This document shows, piece by piece, positions 18,484-26,312 of a stretch of 64,000 nt of DNA. The DNA is from Rhodobacter sp. (GTDB lineage Bacteria; Pseudomonadota; Alphaproteobacteria; Rhodobacterales; Rhodobacteraceae): contig JADCEN010000022.1 in the NCBI GenBank assembly GCA_020250175.1, forward strand, positions 62,001 through 126,000, written 5' to 3'. A program made the position numbers and the translations under genes. Position 1 is the stretch's first letter, and every line of letters begins with the position of its first letter. The notes under the pieces are model-generated. The model saw nothing but the letters and a program-made list of their open reading frames with translations, was not told the origin of the DNA and ran no database searches.

Positions 18484-19179
18484 TCAGAACCGGAACTTGC
18501 CCGGCAGGTCATCGGGCATGGTGGGGGCCTTGACCGCTTCCATCAGTTTCAGCGGCCCCGCCAGCAGCGCCTTCGACAGCGGGTTGTCGCGCAGGCCCGC
18601 CTTCACCTTTTCGATCCGCATGATATCGTCAATCCGCCTGTCCAGAAATTCCCGCGTGCCTTGATGCCCGATGCTGTCATCGCCCAGCCAGAACAGCACG
18701 GTCGCGGCATAGACCGCAGACAGGGTGGCACGCTTGGTGTACCAGTTCACATCGCGTGATGTGTCACCCAGCGCATCCCAGATCGCGTCTGCTGTGCCCC
18801 AGATGGCCTTGGCCCCGTCCGCCGCGTGGGTCGGCAGCGCGAACAGCGTGGCACCGCGCCGCACCACTTCCTTGTCGGTCACCGCCTCCAGCCGAAAGCG
18901 GATCGCGGCCGCAACCCGATCCCGGTAGCGCATGGCAACAAGGTCCGTCGCCTTGAGCTTCGCCACCATCGCGTCATCGCCGCGCCGGTGAAAGGCCAGC
19001 GCCAGATCAACCGCCCCGCGCGGAAACAGCGCCTGAGCCAGTCCGGGTTCTACCCCCGACGCCGCAATCGCGGCCCGCAGGGTGGTGTCGGACCACCCAT
19101 CGAAGGGCACATGCGACAGGGCTGCGTCCAGCACGGCGGTCTTTGCGGCCAGTAGGGTGTCGTCGGTTTCGGGGGTCAT
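18484..19179 (-). CDS. COQ9-family ubiquinone biosynthesis protein
   Basis: A 231-residue COQ9 homologue. COQ9 proteins have a TetR-like fold, bind lipids and help present the quinone intermediate to the COQ7-type hydroxylase. The central NWYTKRATLSAVYAATVLFWLGD segment and the N-terminal WSDTTLRAAIAASGV helix-turn-helix-like part are characteristic. The start MTPETDD at 19179 has AGGAG about 10 bases upstream; the 24-residue upstream extension in frame is not conserved. Found mainly in alphaproteobacteria and mitochondria, it supports the taxonomic reading. Confidence 0.88.
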   Translation of the reverse strand: MTPETDDTLLAAKTAVLDAALSHVPFDGWSDTTLRAAIAASGVEPGLAQALFPRGAVDLALAFHRRGDDAMVAKLKATDLVAMRYRDRVAAAIRFRLEAVTDKEVVRRGATLFALPTHAADGAKAIWGTADAIWDALGDTSRDVNWYTKRATLSAVYAATVLFWLGDDSIGHQGTREFLDRRIDDIMRIEKVKAGLRDNPLSKALLAGPLKLMEAVKAPTMPDDLPGKFRF

Positions 19180-19206
19180 GTCCTGCGCTCCTGTGTCGTC
19201 ATCAGG

Positions 19207-19233
19207 AGTATAGTGTTTGCAAGCCAGAGGCAA
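19207..19233 (-). promoter_or_regulatory. Candidate sigma-70 promoter for COQ9-QOR
   Basis: On the minus strand, TATACT (19207-19212) fits a -10 box and TTGCCT (19228-19233) fits a -35 box, but the spacer is 15 bases, shorter than usual. The position, about 30 bp upstream of the COQ9 start, is suitable. The same 150-bp gap must hold the rpsU promoter on the plus strand. Confidence 0.3.
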
Positions 19234-19328
19234 ACCGGCAGCGGTGGACAAGCCCCCCCGCTTTTGCTATCGCTCGCCCCGCCTGCACAATTCGTGCAAC
19301 TCTAACTTAGGAAGGTGGTGACAACCAC

Positions 19329-19535
19329 ATGCAGGTCAGCGTTCGCGACAACAATGTCGATCAGGCCCTTCGGGCCCTGAAGAAAAAGCTCCAGCGCGAG
19401 GGTGTGTTTCGGGAAATGAAGCTCAAGCAGCATTTCGAGAAACCCTCGGTCAAGAAAGCGCGGGAAAAGGCCGAAGCCGTGCGCCGTGCGCGCAAGCTCG
19501 CACGCAAGAAATTGCAGCGGGAAGGCGGCCTCTGA
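19329..19535 (+). CDS. rpsU: 30S ribosomal protein S21
   Basis: A 68-residue basic protein with the S21 signature [22 protein letters not shown] and a lysine/arginine-rich C-terminal helix. S21 contacts the 3' end of 16S rRNA in the platform and helps initiation. The ATG at 19329 has a strong AGGAAGGTGGTGA upstream. It is monocistronic, divergent from COQ9, with an intrinsic terminator about 60 bp after the stop. Confidence 0.97.
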   Translation: MQVSVRDNNVDQALRALKKKLQREGVFREMKLKQHFEKPSVKKAREKAEAVRRARKLARKKLQREGGL

Positions 19536-19592
19536 GCCTAATCTGAACTCTGTCGCCGCAAGGCGAAGGGCGGGGCAACCCGCCATCCGATC

Positions 19593-19622
19593 AACCCCCG
19601 TGCCCCGGCCCGGGGGTTTTTC
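19593..19622 (+). terminator. Rho-independent terminator of rpsU
   Basis: AACCCCCG and CGGGGGTT form an 8-bp perfect stem with a 10-base loop (TGCCCCGGCC), followed by TTTTC. It lies 57 bp after the rpsU stop. This is one of the two clearest intrinsic terminators in the window. Confidence 0.88.
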
Positions 19623-19939
19623 GTTGGACAGCCTGAAAGCACCAGGTGCAAATCAGGGTGCGGAAGGATCGTCGGGGAAATGGCCATGGGTTCTGGCGCG
19701 GCGGTCCATCGCGCCCCTACCGGAAAATGGCTGCGCCAGCGCGGCCCGATCCAAGCAGGAACGCTCCCCGCCGACGAAATCCTGCGGCCCGAGGTGGCAA
19801 CGCGGCGCAGGGCCGGTGCCGAAGCCCGCCCGCCCGACATGACCGAACTGCCGCAAAGGCCGGTTGTCACCGGTGAGGCCGGTTCCATGACCCGCCCCGT
19901 CAGGGCCACGGGCCGGGTGTGCCAAGGCCCACGCGACCG
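19623..19939. other. Intergenic stretch, nothing recognised
   Basis: About 317 bp between the rpsU terminator and the 3' end of the GFA-type gene. Several frames are open in both directions, but none has a ribosome site together with a family-like sequence. I see no RNA gene or repeat. Confidence 0.5.
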
Positions 19940-20338
19940 TCACGCCCCCCAGGTGTCGCCGATTGCCACGTGCCACCACCGGGGGCGGCGGCTTGCGTAA
20001 GAATGGCCGACAGGCGCAAGCGCCTTCCGGTTTGGCGCATCGAAGCTGCCGATGGCCAAGGCAACGACCCCGGTGTCATCAAGGGCACCCAGCGTGCTGC
20101 CGCAGGTGGGGCAGAAGGCGCGGCTTGATCCTTTGGAAGAGCGCCATGTTGCAGGCGGGCCGCCGGGGCCGGTCCAATCCACCTGTCCGGGCGGGAATTC
20201 TGCCCAGCACAGGGTCAGCGCCCCCGAATGCCGCTGGCACATCCGGCAGGAACAGGTATGGGGCCATCCCGCCGGGCCCGCAGCCCGAAACCGGATGTGC
20301 CCGCACAGGCATCCGCCCTCATATCCGGTGACCGCCAT
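19940..20338 (-). CDS. GFA-family (glutathione-dependent formaldehyde-activating-like) protein
   Basis: A 132-residue protein of the GFA/Mss4-like zinc fold. Cysteine motifs occur in the expected order: GGCLCG near residue 9, CSCRMCQRHSG near 30 and FCPTCGS near 77. The founding member speeds glutathione-formaldehyde adduct formation, but most family members have no shown activity. It is a single gene; ATG at 20338 is the only good start. Confidence 0.83.
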   Translation of the reverse strand: MAVTGYEGGCLCGHIRFRAAGPAGWPHTCSCRMCQRHSGALTLCWAEFPPGQVDWTGPGGPPATWRSSKGSSRAFCPTCGSTLGALDDTGVVALAIGSFDAPNRKALAPVGHSYASRRPRWWHVAIGDTWGA

Positions 20339-20551
20339 CCGACATCGACCCTTTCAGTGCCTGTCAAAGCGGCAGCTATGCGCGGACCTATGCCGTTCAA
20401 GCGCGCTTCGCGCGATTTCGTGCCGTGCAGAGCGGAAAAAAATCTTGCCGTCCCTGTTTGCAGAACGCAAAGTCTTCGCGCGCTGGAACGGTACCAGCCT
20501 TTCGGGGTGTTCCCGTTCCTTGCGCCGACGCCCGGCAGCAGGCATAGAGCG

Positions 20552-20749
20552 ATGCGCCACGACTGGATCTTTGACGTTCTGACCGATCTGCGCAGCTATG
20601 CCGTGCAGAACGGGCTGCGTGATCTTGCCGACCAGGTCGAAATCACCCTGCACGCAGCGCGGCGGGACGTGGCCGCCGCCGACCAGCCCAAGGGCGGCGC
20701 GGACGCCTTGCTGCAGAACGATACCCCAACGCCGCGCCGCAGGCATTGA
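20552..20749 (+). CDS. Conserved 65-residue protein of unknown function
   Basis: A small protein that starts MRHDWIFDVLTDLRSYAVQ and is mostly helical (LRDLADQVEITLHAARRDVAAA), with a polar tail. From memory, close relatives of its N-terminus (DWIFDVLxDLRxYA) occur widely in Rhodobacteraceae as stand-alone small proteins. I assign no function. The frame is open far upstream (from 20228), but the ATG at 20552 begins the family-like part. It precedes the helicase gene by 48 bp and may be co-transcribed. Confidence 0.65.
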   Translation: MRHDWIFDVLTDLRSYAVQNGLRDLADQVEITLHAARRDVAAADQPKGGADALLQNDTPTPRRRH

Positions 20750-20797
20750 GGCGCGAAAGCGGTTCCACCGCCTGTCCGAACTGCGTAAGGTCGCGCC

Positions 20798-22321
20798 ATG
20801 TCCGTGACCCTTCCCATCCTGTCCGAAGATCAGGCCCAAGCCTGGGATCGCCTGTCGCATCAGTTGCAGGGCATGGGTGTGGACCTGACCGCAGGCACGA
20901 TCACCCCGCAGGCCGAGGGCAAGGCTTCGGTGCTGGCGGTGGTGGGCAAGGCCGGGTCGGGCAAGACGATGCTGCTGGCCAGCCTGTACAAGGCGCTGGC
21001 TGGGGCGGGTGTCGACATCATCTCGGGCGATTACGAGGGACGCAGGCGCAAGGACCGCCGCACGCTGGCCATTCTGGCCCCCACGAACAAGGCCGCCTCG
21101 GTGCTGCGGCTGCGCGGCGTGCCGGCGACCACGATCCACCGTATCCTGTACACCCCCGTCTATGACCCGCAGTACGAACGCATTGCCGAATGGCTGGCAG
21201 GCAGCGGCCCGCGCCCCACGGTCGAGGGGCTGACCGACCTGGCGCTGGACCGCGCGAAAGCCTTTCATGATCAGGTCCCGTCGATTCCCGGTGCCCTGGC
21301 CGCCGCCGGCCTGCGCGGATCGGATTTCATCAAGGGCTGGAAGCGCCGGGAAGAACCGCTGGACATCGGGCTGGTCGATGAAAGCTCGATGCTGGACGAA
21401 CGCCAGTTCGAAGACCTGCGCGAGATCTTCCCGACGCTGATCCTGTTCGGCGATCCGGCGCAGCTTGCGCCCGTGGGGCAGTCGGGCGAGATGGTGTTCG
21501 ACCGGCTGGGGGCCACGCGCAAGCTGGCGTTGAAGCGCATCCACCGCCAGGCGCAAGACAACCCGATCCTGGATCTGGCCCATGCGCTGGGCAATCCGGA
21601 GCTTGGGTTCGAGGCCTTTGAGCGGATGGTCGAAGAGGCTGCCGCCCGCGATCCGCGCATCATCATGGCGCAACGCGTGAACGCCGATCTGATGGCCCGC
21701 TCGCCGGTGCTGGTCTGGCGCAATGTCACGCGCATCCGGCTGATCACCGCCTTCCGCACGGCCCAGGGGGCCCCGGATGACCGGCTGATCCCCGGCGAGC
21801 CGCTGATCTGCGACGGGATCGAACTGCCGCTGAAACACCGCAAGAAGCGTATTGATCTAGAGGCGCGCGGCCTGATCAAGGGCGCGCAGGTCATCTATCT
21901 GGGGCCGGGAACGCGGGACGGCTTTGCCCGGCTGCATGTGGTGGGCGCGGAAGAGCCACAGGTCTCGGCGGCATCAATCATCAAGATCGAAAAGCCGGGC
22001 GAGGCGGAACCCTTCATCCCGTCCGCCGCCCGCATGGGCGCGGCCTTCCTGCACGGGGCGGCGGTCACGATCCACAAGGCGCAGGGCAGCCAGTGGGAAG
22101 ATGTGCAGGTCTTCGCCCCCGATCTGTTCGCCGCCGCCCAGGCCGGCCGGGTCGAGGCGGGCATCCCCCTGTGGAAACGCCTCGCCTATGTCGCAATCAC
22201 CCGCGCCGAACAGCGCCTGCACTGGGTGGTGCGCAACCGCCTGGCCCTGCCCGTGGTTCCACTGGGGGTTGACGATCTGCCGCAGAAACCCTCGGCGCTG
22301 GCGCTGGCGGCAGGGGATTGA
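20798..22321 (+). CDS. RecD-like superfamily 1 ATP-dependent DNA helicase
   Basis: A 507-residue SF1 helicase related to RecD/Dda. Motif I (Walker A) GKAGSGKT is at residues 50-57; LAPTNKAASVLRLRG is Ia, LVDESSM is II, FGDPAQLAPVG is III, and THKAQG-type IHKAQGSQWEDV and YVAITRAEQRL are V and VI. It lacks the long N-terminal domain of RecD2. Such proteins probably act in replication restart or repair. The start is ATG at 20798 with AAGG about 8 bases upstream. No recB/recC is nearby. Confidence 0.88.
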   Translation: MSVTLPILSEDQAQAWDRLSHQLQGMGVDLTAGTITPQAEGKASVLAVVGKAGSGKTMLLASLYKALAGAGVDIISGDYEGRRRKDRRTLAILAPTNKAASVLRLRGVPATTIHRILYTPVYDPQYERIAEWLAGSGPRPTVEGLTDLALDRAKAFHDQVPSIPGALAAAGLRGSDFIKGWKRREEPLDIGLVDESSMLDERQFEDLREIFPTLILFGDPAQLAPVGQSGEMVFDRLGATRKLALKRIHRQAQDNPILDLAHALGNPELGFEAFERMVEEAAARDPRIIMAQRVNADLMARSPVLVWRNVTRIRLITAFRTAQGAPDDRLIPGEPLICDGIELPLKHRKKRIDLEARGLIKGAQVIYLGPGTRDGFARLHVVGAEEPQVSAASIIKIEKPGEAEPFIPSAARMGAAFLHGAAVTIHKAQGSQWEDVQVFAPDLFAAAQAGRVEAGIPLWKRLAYVAITRAEQRLHWVVRNRLALPVVPLGVDDLPQKPSALALAAGD

Positions 22322-22384
22322 CGGCCCCTTGGCTTGGTGCCCGGCCCGCCTTACTGTGCGCGGAAGGATCGTATGGAGGCCCCG

Positions 22385-22621
22385 ATGCGCTGCGTCTTTG
22401 TCCAGTTCCGCTGCACCCCCGGCAAGACCTATGAGGTGGCGACCGCGATTTATGACCGCGAAGTGGTGTCCGAGCTTTATTCGACGTCCGGCGAATATGA
22501 CCTGATCGCCAAGGTCTATATCCCGGAAGACGAGGATGTGGGGCATTACCTGTCAGACCGCCTGTTCGACATTCCCGGCATCGTGCGCACCCTGACGACC
22601 ATGACCTTCAAGGCGTTCTGA
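22385..22621 (+). CDS. Stand-alone Lrp/AsnC ligand-binding (RAM) domain protein
   Basis: A 78-residue protein made only of the Lrp/AsnC C-terminal effector-binding fold (FVQFRCTPGKTYEVATAI, then SGEYDLIAKVYI, then TTMTFKAF). No helix-turn-helix DNA-binding part is present. Stand-alone RAM proteins form oligomers and can bind amino acids. I chose the ATG at 22385 because GGAGG ends 4 bases upstream; an ATG at 22373 would add four residues. A strong hairpin follows 14 bp after the stop. Confidence 0.87.
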   Translation: MRCVFVQFRCTPGKTYEVATAIYDREVVSELYSTSGEYDLIAKVYIPEDEDVGHYLSDRLFDIPGIVRTLTTMTFKAF

Positions 22622-22635
22622 CGCTTCGCGACCGG

Positions 22636-22660
22636 GGCGGGGGGCTGTCTGCCCCCCGCC
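22636..22660 (+). terminator. GC-rich hairpin after the RAM-domain gene
   Basis: GGCGGGGGGC at 22636-22645 pairs perfectly with 22651-22660 across a TGTCT loop. There is no T-tract, so termination is less certain than for rpsU. The hairpin core GGGGGC-TGTCT-GCCCCC is the same as that downstream of truA. Confidence 0.5.
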
Positions 22661-22690
22661 AGCCCGGCCACGGGCCAGGCGTTCTTCGTG

Positions 22691-22713
22691 GAAACCCTCC
22701 ACCGGAGGGTTTC
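22691..22713. repeat. 10-bp perfect hairpin, CTCC-ACC-GGAG family
   Basis: GAAACCCTCC at 22691-22700 pairs with 22704-22713 across an ACC loop. It shares its tip with the hairpin at 5218-5236. It lies between two convergent genes, so it could act on either transcript. On the plus strand it is followed by CTGATCG and on the minus strand by CACGAAG, so neither side has a U-tract. Confidence 0.6.
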
Positions 22714-22731
22714 TGATCGCTCATCACCCCC

Positions 22732-22756
22732 GAGGGTACTTCCCCCGAAAAGAAGC
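22732..22756 (+). repeat. Recurrent AGGGTA...GAAAAGAAG downstream element
   Basis: GAGGGTACTT, then a C-rich core, then GAAAAGAAG. Related 25-base blocks occur at 13766-13790 (minus strand) and 53436-53461. All three are downstream of genes. I know of no function; the repetition is what stands out. Confidence 0.4.
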
Positions 22757-22758
22757 CG

Positions 22759-23514
22759 CTATGCGCGCAGGAAGCGGAAGCCGGCAGAGGCGGCCCAGCC
22801 CGCCAAGACCGCGATCAGCAGCGACAACAGCCCGTAGATCAGCGGCTGCTGACGGGCAAGATTGGTCAGCCAGCGTTCCAGCCCCTCTTTGCGGACGTTG
22901 ATCGTGCTTTCAAGCGAATCGATCACTGCCCCGCCCCGCGTCAGGAAGATGCGGACCCGGTAATCGCCCTCGGTCAGGTTGGCCGGCAGCGCCACATCTG
23001 CCCGAAACAGCGTGTCCTGTGACAGGGTTACGGCACCTTCGCGCATCCCGTAAGCCCCGGATGCCTCGCGGATGCGGATCAGCGCCGTGGTATAGCTGGG
23101 CGCATCCAGGTTCTCGGCCGCGACGCCCACGGCGCGGATGGCGCGCGGGATGGAGATGCGGTGCCGCAGATCCTCGGTCTCGGTCAGGACCTGTGCCAGC
23201 GGCGCGGTGGTTGCGATGGCGTAGAAACTGGGGGCCTGATCGATCCGGACGGCACCGGTGTTCACCCACAGCCCGAAGCGTCGGTCCTTGCTGCGCACCA
23301 TCACCGGCATGGCGGGGCCTTCGGCGGTGATGATCACTTCAAGCGGCGGCCCCTTGGGTCCGGGGGCGCTGCGCTTGACCGCGCCATAGATCAGGATTTC
23401 CGATCCTTCGAACTGGGCGGTGATGGCGACCCGGGTCTGGCTGAGGCCGGCCACCACCGTTTCCTGCGCGAAGGCCGGTGCGATCATCATGAGGACGGCG
23501 AAGAGCCGGATCAT
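22759..23514 (-). CDS. TIGR02186-family transmembrane protein
   Basis: A 251-residue protein with a signal peptide (ending MMIAPAFA, about residue 16), a beta-rich periplasmic region and one C-terminal membrane helix (LIYGLLSLLIAVLAGWAAS). It matches the alphaproteobacterial TIGR02186 family of unknown function. Its ATG overlaps the stop of the upstream TauE/SafE gene by four bases. This pairing recurs in the group and suggests that it assists that permease. Confidence 0.82.
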   Translation of the reverse strand: MIRLFAVLMMIAPAFAQETVVAGLSQTRVAITAQFEGSEILIYGAVKRSAPGPKGPPLEVIITAEGPAMPVMVRSKDRRFGLWVNTGAVRIDQAPSFYAIATTAPLAQVLTETEDLRHRISIPRAIRAVGVAAENLDAPSYTTALIRIREASGAYGMREGAVTLSQDTLFRADVALPANLTEGDYRVRIFLTRGGAVIDSLESTINVRKEGLERWLTNLARQQPLIYGLLSLLIAVLAGWAASAGFRFLRA

Positions 23515-24431
23515 GGCAGGCGCACCGGGGTCAGAGAGAACAGCTCTGCCGGTTGCAGCAGCAGGTCAAGCGCGATCTTTGCCGCGACCGCCAGCACCAG
23601 AAGCGCCAGCAGGATGCGCAGCTGTTCCGCCTTCAGCTTCAGCCCCACCTGTGCGCCGATCTGCGCGCCGATCACCCCGCCGATGATCAAAAGCAGGGCC
23701 AGCGCCATATCCACCGAAAAGCTGGTGGTGGCATGCATGACCGTGGTGAAACCGGTGATGAAGATGATCTGGAACAGCGAGGTTCCGACCACAACCTTTG
23801 TCGGCATGCCCAACAAATAGATCATTGCCGGCACCATGATGAAGCCGCCGCCCACCCCCATGATGGCCGCCAGAAAGCCGACCAGGGCCCCGACAAGAAT
23901 CGGGGGAACGACACTGATGTACAGCCCCGAGGTGCGGAACTTTATCTTCAGCGGCAGGCGGTGCACCAGCAGGTGTTCATGGCTGCGGCGCGGCTTTGTC
24001 CCGGGCCGGGTGGTGCGGCGCAGGGCACGCAGGCTTTCCTGCAGCATCAGGGTGCCGATCAGTCCCAGAAACAGCACATAGGACAGCTGGATCAGCAGAT
24101 CGACCTGGCCCGCCGCGCTGAGCCGCGAAAAAACGCCGATCCCCAGCGTGGAACCCGCAAGACCGCCCGCCAGCAGCACCAGCCCCATGCGGAAATCCAC
24201 CGTCCGCCGCCGCAGATGCGCCAGCACCCCCGACACCGACGAGGCGACGACCTGGTTGGCACCGGTGGCCACCGCAATGGCGGGCGGGATGCCGATGAAG
24301 AACAGCAGCGGCGTGATCAGGAATCCGCCGCCCACGCCGAACATGCCGGACAGAAAGCCCACAATGCCGCCCAGCCCCAGAAGGACGAAGATGTTGACCG
24401 AAACCTCGGCGATCGGCAGGTATATTTGCAT
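23511..24431 (-). CDS. TauE/SafE-family (TSUP) permease
   Basis: A 306-residue membrane protein with about eight helices and the internal duplication typical of TSUP carriers: GGIVGFLSGMFGVGGGFLITPLL in the first half and LVGFLAAIMGVGGGFIMVPAMIY in the second. Members export sulfite, sulfoacetate or other sulfur-containing anions. The substrate here is not known. The start at 24431 lies about 110 bp downstream of the nucleoside phosphorylase stop on the same strand. Confidence 0.88.
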   Translation of the reverse strand: MQIYLPIAEVSVNIFVLLGLGGIVGFLSGMFGVGGGFLITPLLFFIGIPPAIAVATGANQVVASSVSGVLAHLRRRTVDFRMGLVLLAGGLAGSTLGIGVFSRLSAAGQVDLLIQLSYVLFLGLIGTLMLQESLRALRRTTRPGTKPRRSHEHLLVHRLPLKIKFRTSGLYISVVPPILVGALVGFLAAIMGVGGGFIMVPAMIYLLGMPTKVVVGTSLFQIIFITGFTTVMHATTSFSVDMALALLLIIGGVIGAQIGAQVGLKLKAEQLRILLALLVLAVAAKIALDLLLQPAELFSLTPVRLP

Positions 24432-24544
24432 TGCGGCCGTGCGGGACAGGGGCTTGTGACAAAGCCTTCGCCCGCTGCGGCAACACTGTCAAACCACAAC
24501 CGTATCCGGGGCGCGGATTGCCCCGGCACCCTTGCACGGCGGAC

Positions 24545-25360
24545 TCAGATCGGGTCGCTGCCAAGCCCGCGCAACATGCGCCGCAGGACCTTTTCCAGCT
24601 TCGCCGCGCCCAGCGGGGCCATGGCCCGGGTGTGCTCGTGGCTGATCTTTTCGTCGCTGAGGCCGGCGGCCATGTTCGTGACGGACGATATCGCAGCCAC
24701 GCGCAGCCCAAGAAAGCGCGCCAGGATCACTTCGGGCACCGTCGACATGCCCACCGCATCCCCGCCCAGCAGGCGGATCGCCCGGATCTCGGCGGGGGTT
24801 TCGAACGAGGGGCCGGAATACCAGGCATAGACGCCTTCGGGCAGAGCCACGCCTACGGCCTCTGCCGCAGCGCGCAGGCGGGCGCGCAGGGCCGGATCAT
24901 GCGCCTCGGTCATCGGGACGAAGCGGGCATCGGTCGGCTCACCGATCAGCGGGTTGAGGCCCGAGAAATTGATGTGATCGGACAAAAGCATCAGATCGCC
25001 GGGCCGGATATCCGCGCGCATCGATCCGGCGGCATTGGTGGCAATCACCGCTTCGGCCCCCAGGGCCTTGAGCACCTCCAGCGGCAGGCGCATCACCGCC
25101 GGGTTGCCGCTTTCATAGTAATGGGCGCGCCCGCCGAAGACGGCAACGCGGACGCCTTCCAGATCGCCCACAACCAGTTTGGGTGTGTGCCCCGAGACAG
25201 CGGCGTGCGGAAAGCCGGGCAGGTCGGCGTAATCGATGGCCACGCCCTGCACGGCACCCGCCAGAGGACCAAGGCCCGAGCCAAGGATCAGCCCCAGGCG
25301 CACCGGTGCCGCACCCGCGCGCTCCCGGATCAGGGCGGCAAGCTCAGCGCTCTTTGACAT
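24545..25360 (-). CDS. Purine nucleoside phosphorylase
   Basis: Cleaves purine nucleosides with phosphate to free base and ribose 1-phosphate. The 271-residue product is a trimeric-type PNP, with LILGSGLGPLAG for phosphate binding, VFGGRAHYYESG, TNAAGSMRADIRPGDLMLLSDHIN and WYSGPSFETPAEIRA. SSVTNMAAG supplies the purine-contact asparagine. The start at 25360 has GGGAGGTGA 7 bases upstream. The gene begins inside the last codons of the adjacent permease gene (17-bp overlap), so it is coupled to nucleoside uptake. It could be xapA- or punA-like; specificity is not readable. Confidence 0.92.
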   Translation of the reverse strand: MSKSAELAALIRERAGAAPVRLGLILGSGLGPLAGAVQGVAIDYADLPGFPHAAVSGHTPKLVVGDLEGVRVAVFGGRAHYYESGNPAVMRLPLEVLKALGAEAVIATNAAGSMRADIRPGDLMLLSDHINFSGLNPLIGEPTDARFVPMTEAHDPALRARLRAAAEAVGVALPEGVYAWYSGPSFETPAEIRAIRLLGGDAVGMSTVPEVILARFLGLRVAAISSVTNMAAGLSDEKISHEHTRAMAPLGAAKLEKVLRRMLRGLGSDPI

Positions 25361-26312
25361 AGGGCTCACCTCCCGCACGGGGCGGGATCGCCTTGCCGAC
25401 AAAGCCCGCCAGCACCAGCACCGTCAGGATATAGGGCAGCGCATCCAGCAGCGAGACCGGTATCTTCACCCCGGCCACCCCTTCGACAACATCGGGGCGC
25501 AGCGCCAGCGCCTGGAAAAAGCCGAACAGCAGCGTGGCCCACAGCGCCCCCCAGGGCCGCCATTTGGCAAAGATCAGGGCCGCAAGCGCGATATAGCCGC
25601 GACCGGCGGTCATTTCGCGCCCGAAACCCGCTTGCAGCGCCGTTGCCATATAGGCCCCCGCCAGCCCGCACAGGATGCCCGTGATCGCCACGGCAGCATA
25701 GCGCAGACCAACCACCGAAATTCCGGCCGTATCCACCGCGGCCGGATTCTCGCCCACCGCCCGCAGACGCAGACCAAAGCGCGTGCGATACAGGACCCAG
25801 GCCGTCGCCGGAACCGCAAGCAGCGCGACATAGGTCAGGATCGTATGGCCCGACAGCAGGTCGGCATAGATCGGCCCAAGGATGGGCACATCCCTGACCG
25901 CATCGGCGAAGGGCAGGGTCAGGTGGTTGAAGCGCGCGGCACCATCCAGGGGCGGCGTGCGCCCGCCCTGGCCGAACAGCCGTTGCGCCACCAGGACGGT
26001 GATCCCCGAAGCCAGGAAATTCAGCGCCACGCCCGAGATCAGCTGATTGCCCCGGAAGGTGATCGACGCGACCCCGTGGAGCGCCGCCAGCAGCAGCGAG
26101 GCCGCAATCCCCGCCCCCAACCCCAGCCAGACCGATCCCGTCAGCGCCGCCACCGCGCCCGAAGCCATGGCAGCCATCAGCATCTTGCCTTCCAGCCCGA
26201 TGTCGAAAATCCCCGCACGTTCGGAAAAGAGGCCCGCCAGACAGGCCAGCAGCAGGGGCGTTGCCAGCCGCAGGGTGGAATCGAGTATCTGGATGAGGGT
26301 TGCGAAATCCAT
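25344..26312 (-). CDS. Nucleoside ABC transporter permease (second subunit)
   Basis: A 322-residue inner-membrane permease of the BPD_transp_2 type used by simple-sugar and nucleoside (BMP-family) importers. It has multiple hydrophobic helices and the conserved FDIGLEGKMLMAAMASG segment near residue 38. The start at 26312 shares one base (TGATG) with the stop of the first permease. An upstream in-frame extension to 26444 lies inside the first permease gene and is not used. Confidence 0.92.
   Translation of the reverse strand: MDFATLIQILDSTLRLATPLLLACLAGLFSERAGIFDIGLEGKMLMAAMASGAVAALTGSVWLGLGAGIAASLLLAALHGVASITFRGNQLISGVALNFLASGITVLVAQRLFGQGGRTPPLDGAARFNHLTLPFADAVRDVPILGPIYADLLSGHTILTYVALLAVPATAWVLYRTRFGLRLRAVGENPAAVDTAGISVVGLRYAAVAITGILCGLAGAYMATALQAGFGREMTAGRGYIALAALIFAKWRPWGALWATLLFGFFQALALRPDVVEGVAGVKIPVSLLDALPYILTVLVLAGFVGKAIPPRAGGEPYVKER

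Noticed and set aside
19286-19300. TGCAC-AATTC-GTGCA dyad before rpsU considered as an operator
   Set aside because: It overlaps the probable -10 region and is short; I could not link it to any known regulator, so it is not listed as a feature.
23553-24830. Open frame of 425 codons on the plus strand
   Set aside because: It is antisense to the TauE/SafE permease and part of the phosphorylase; glutamine/histidine/arginine-rich shadow.
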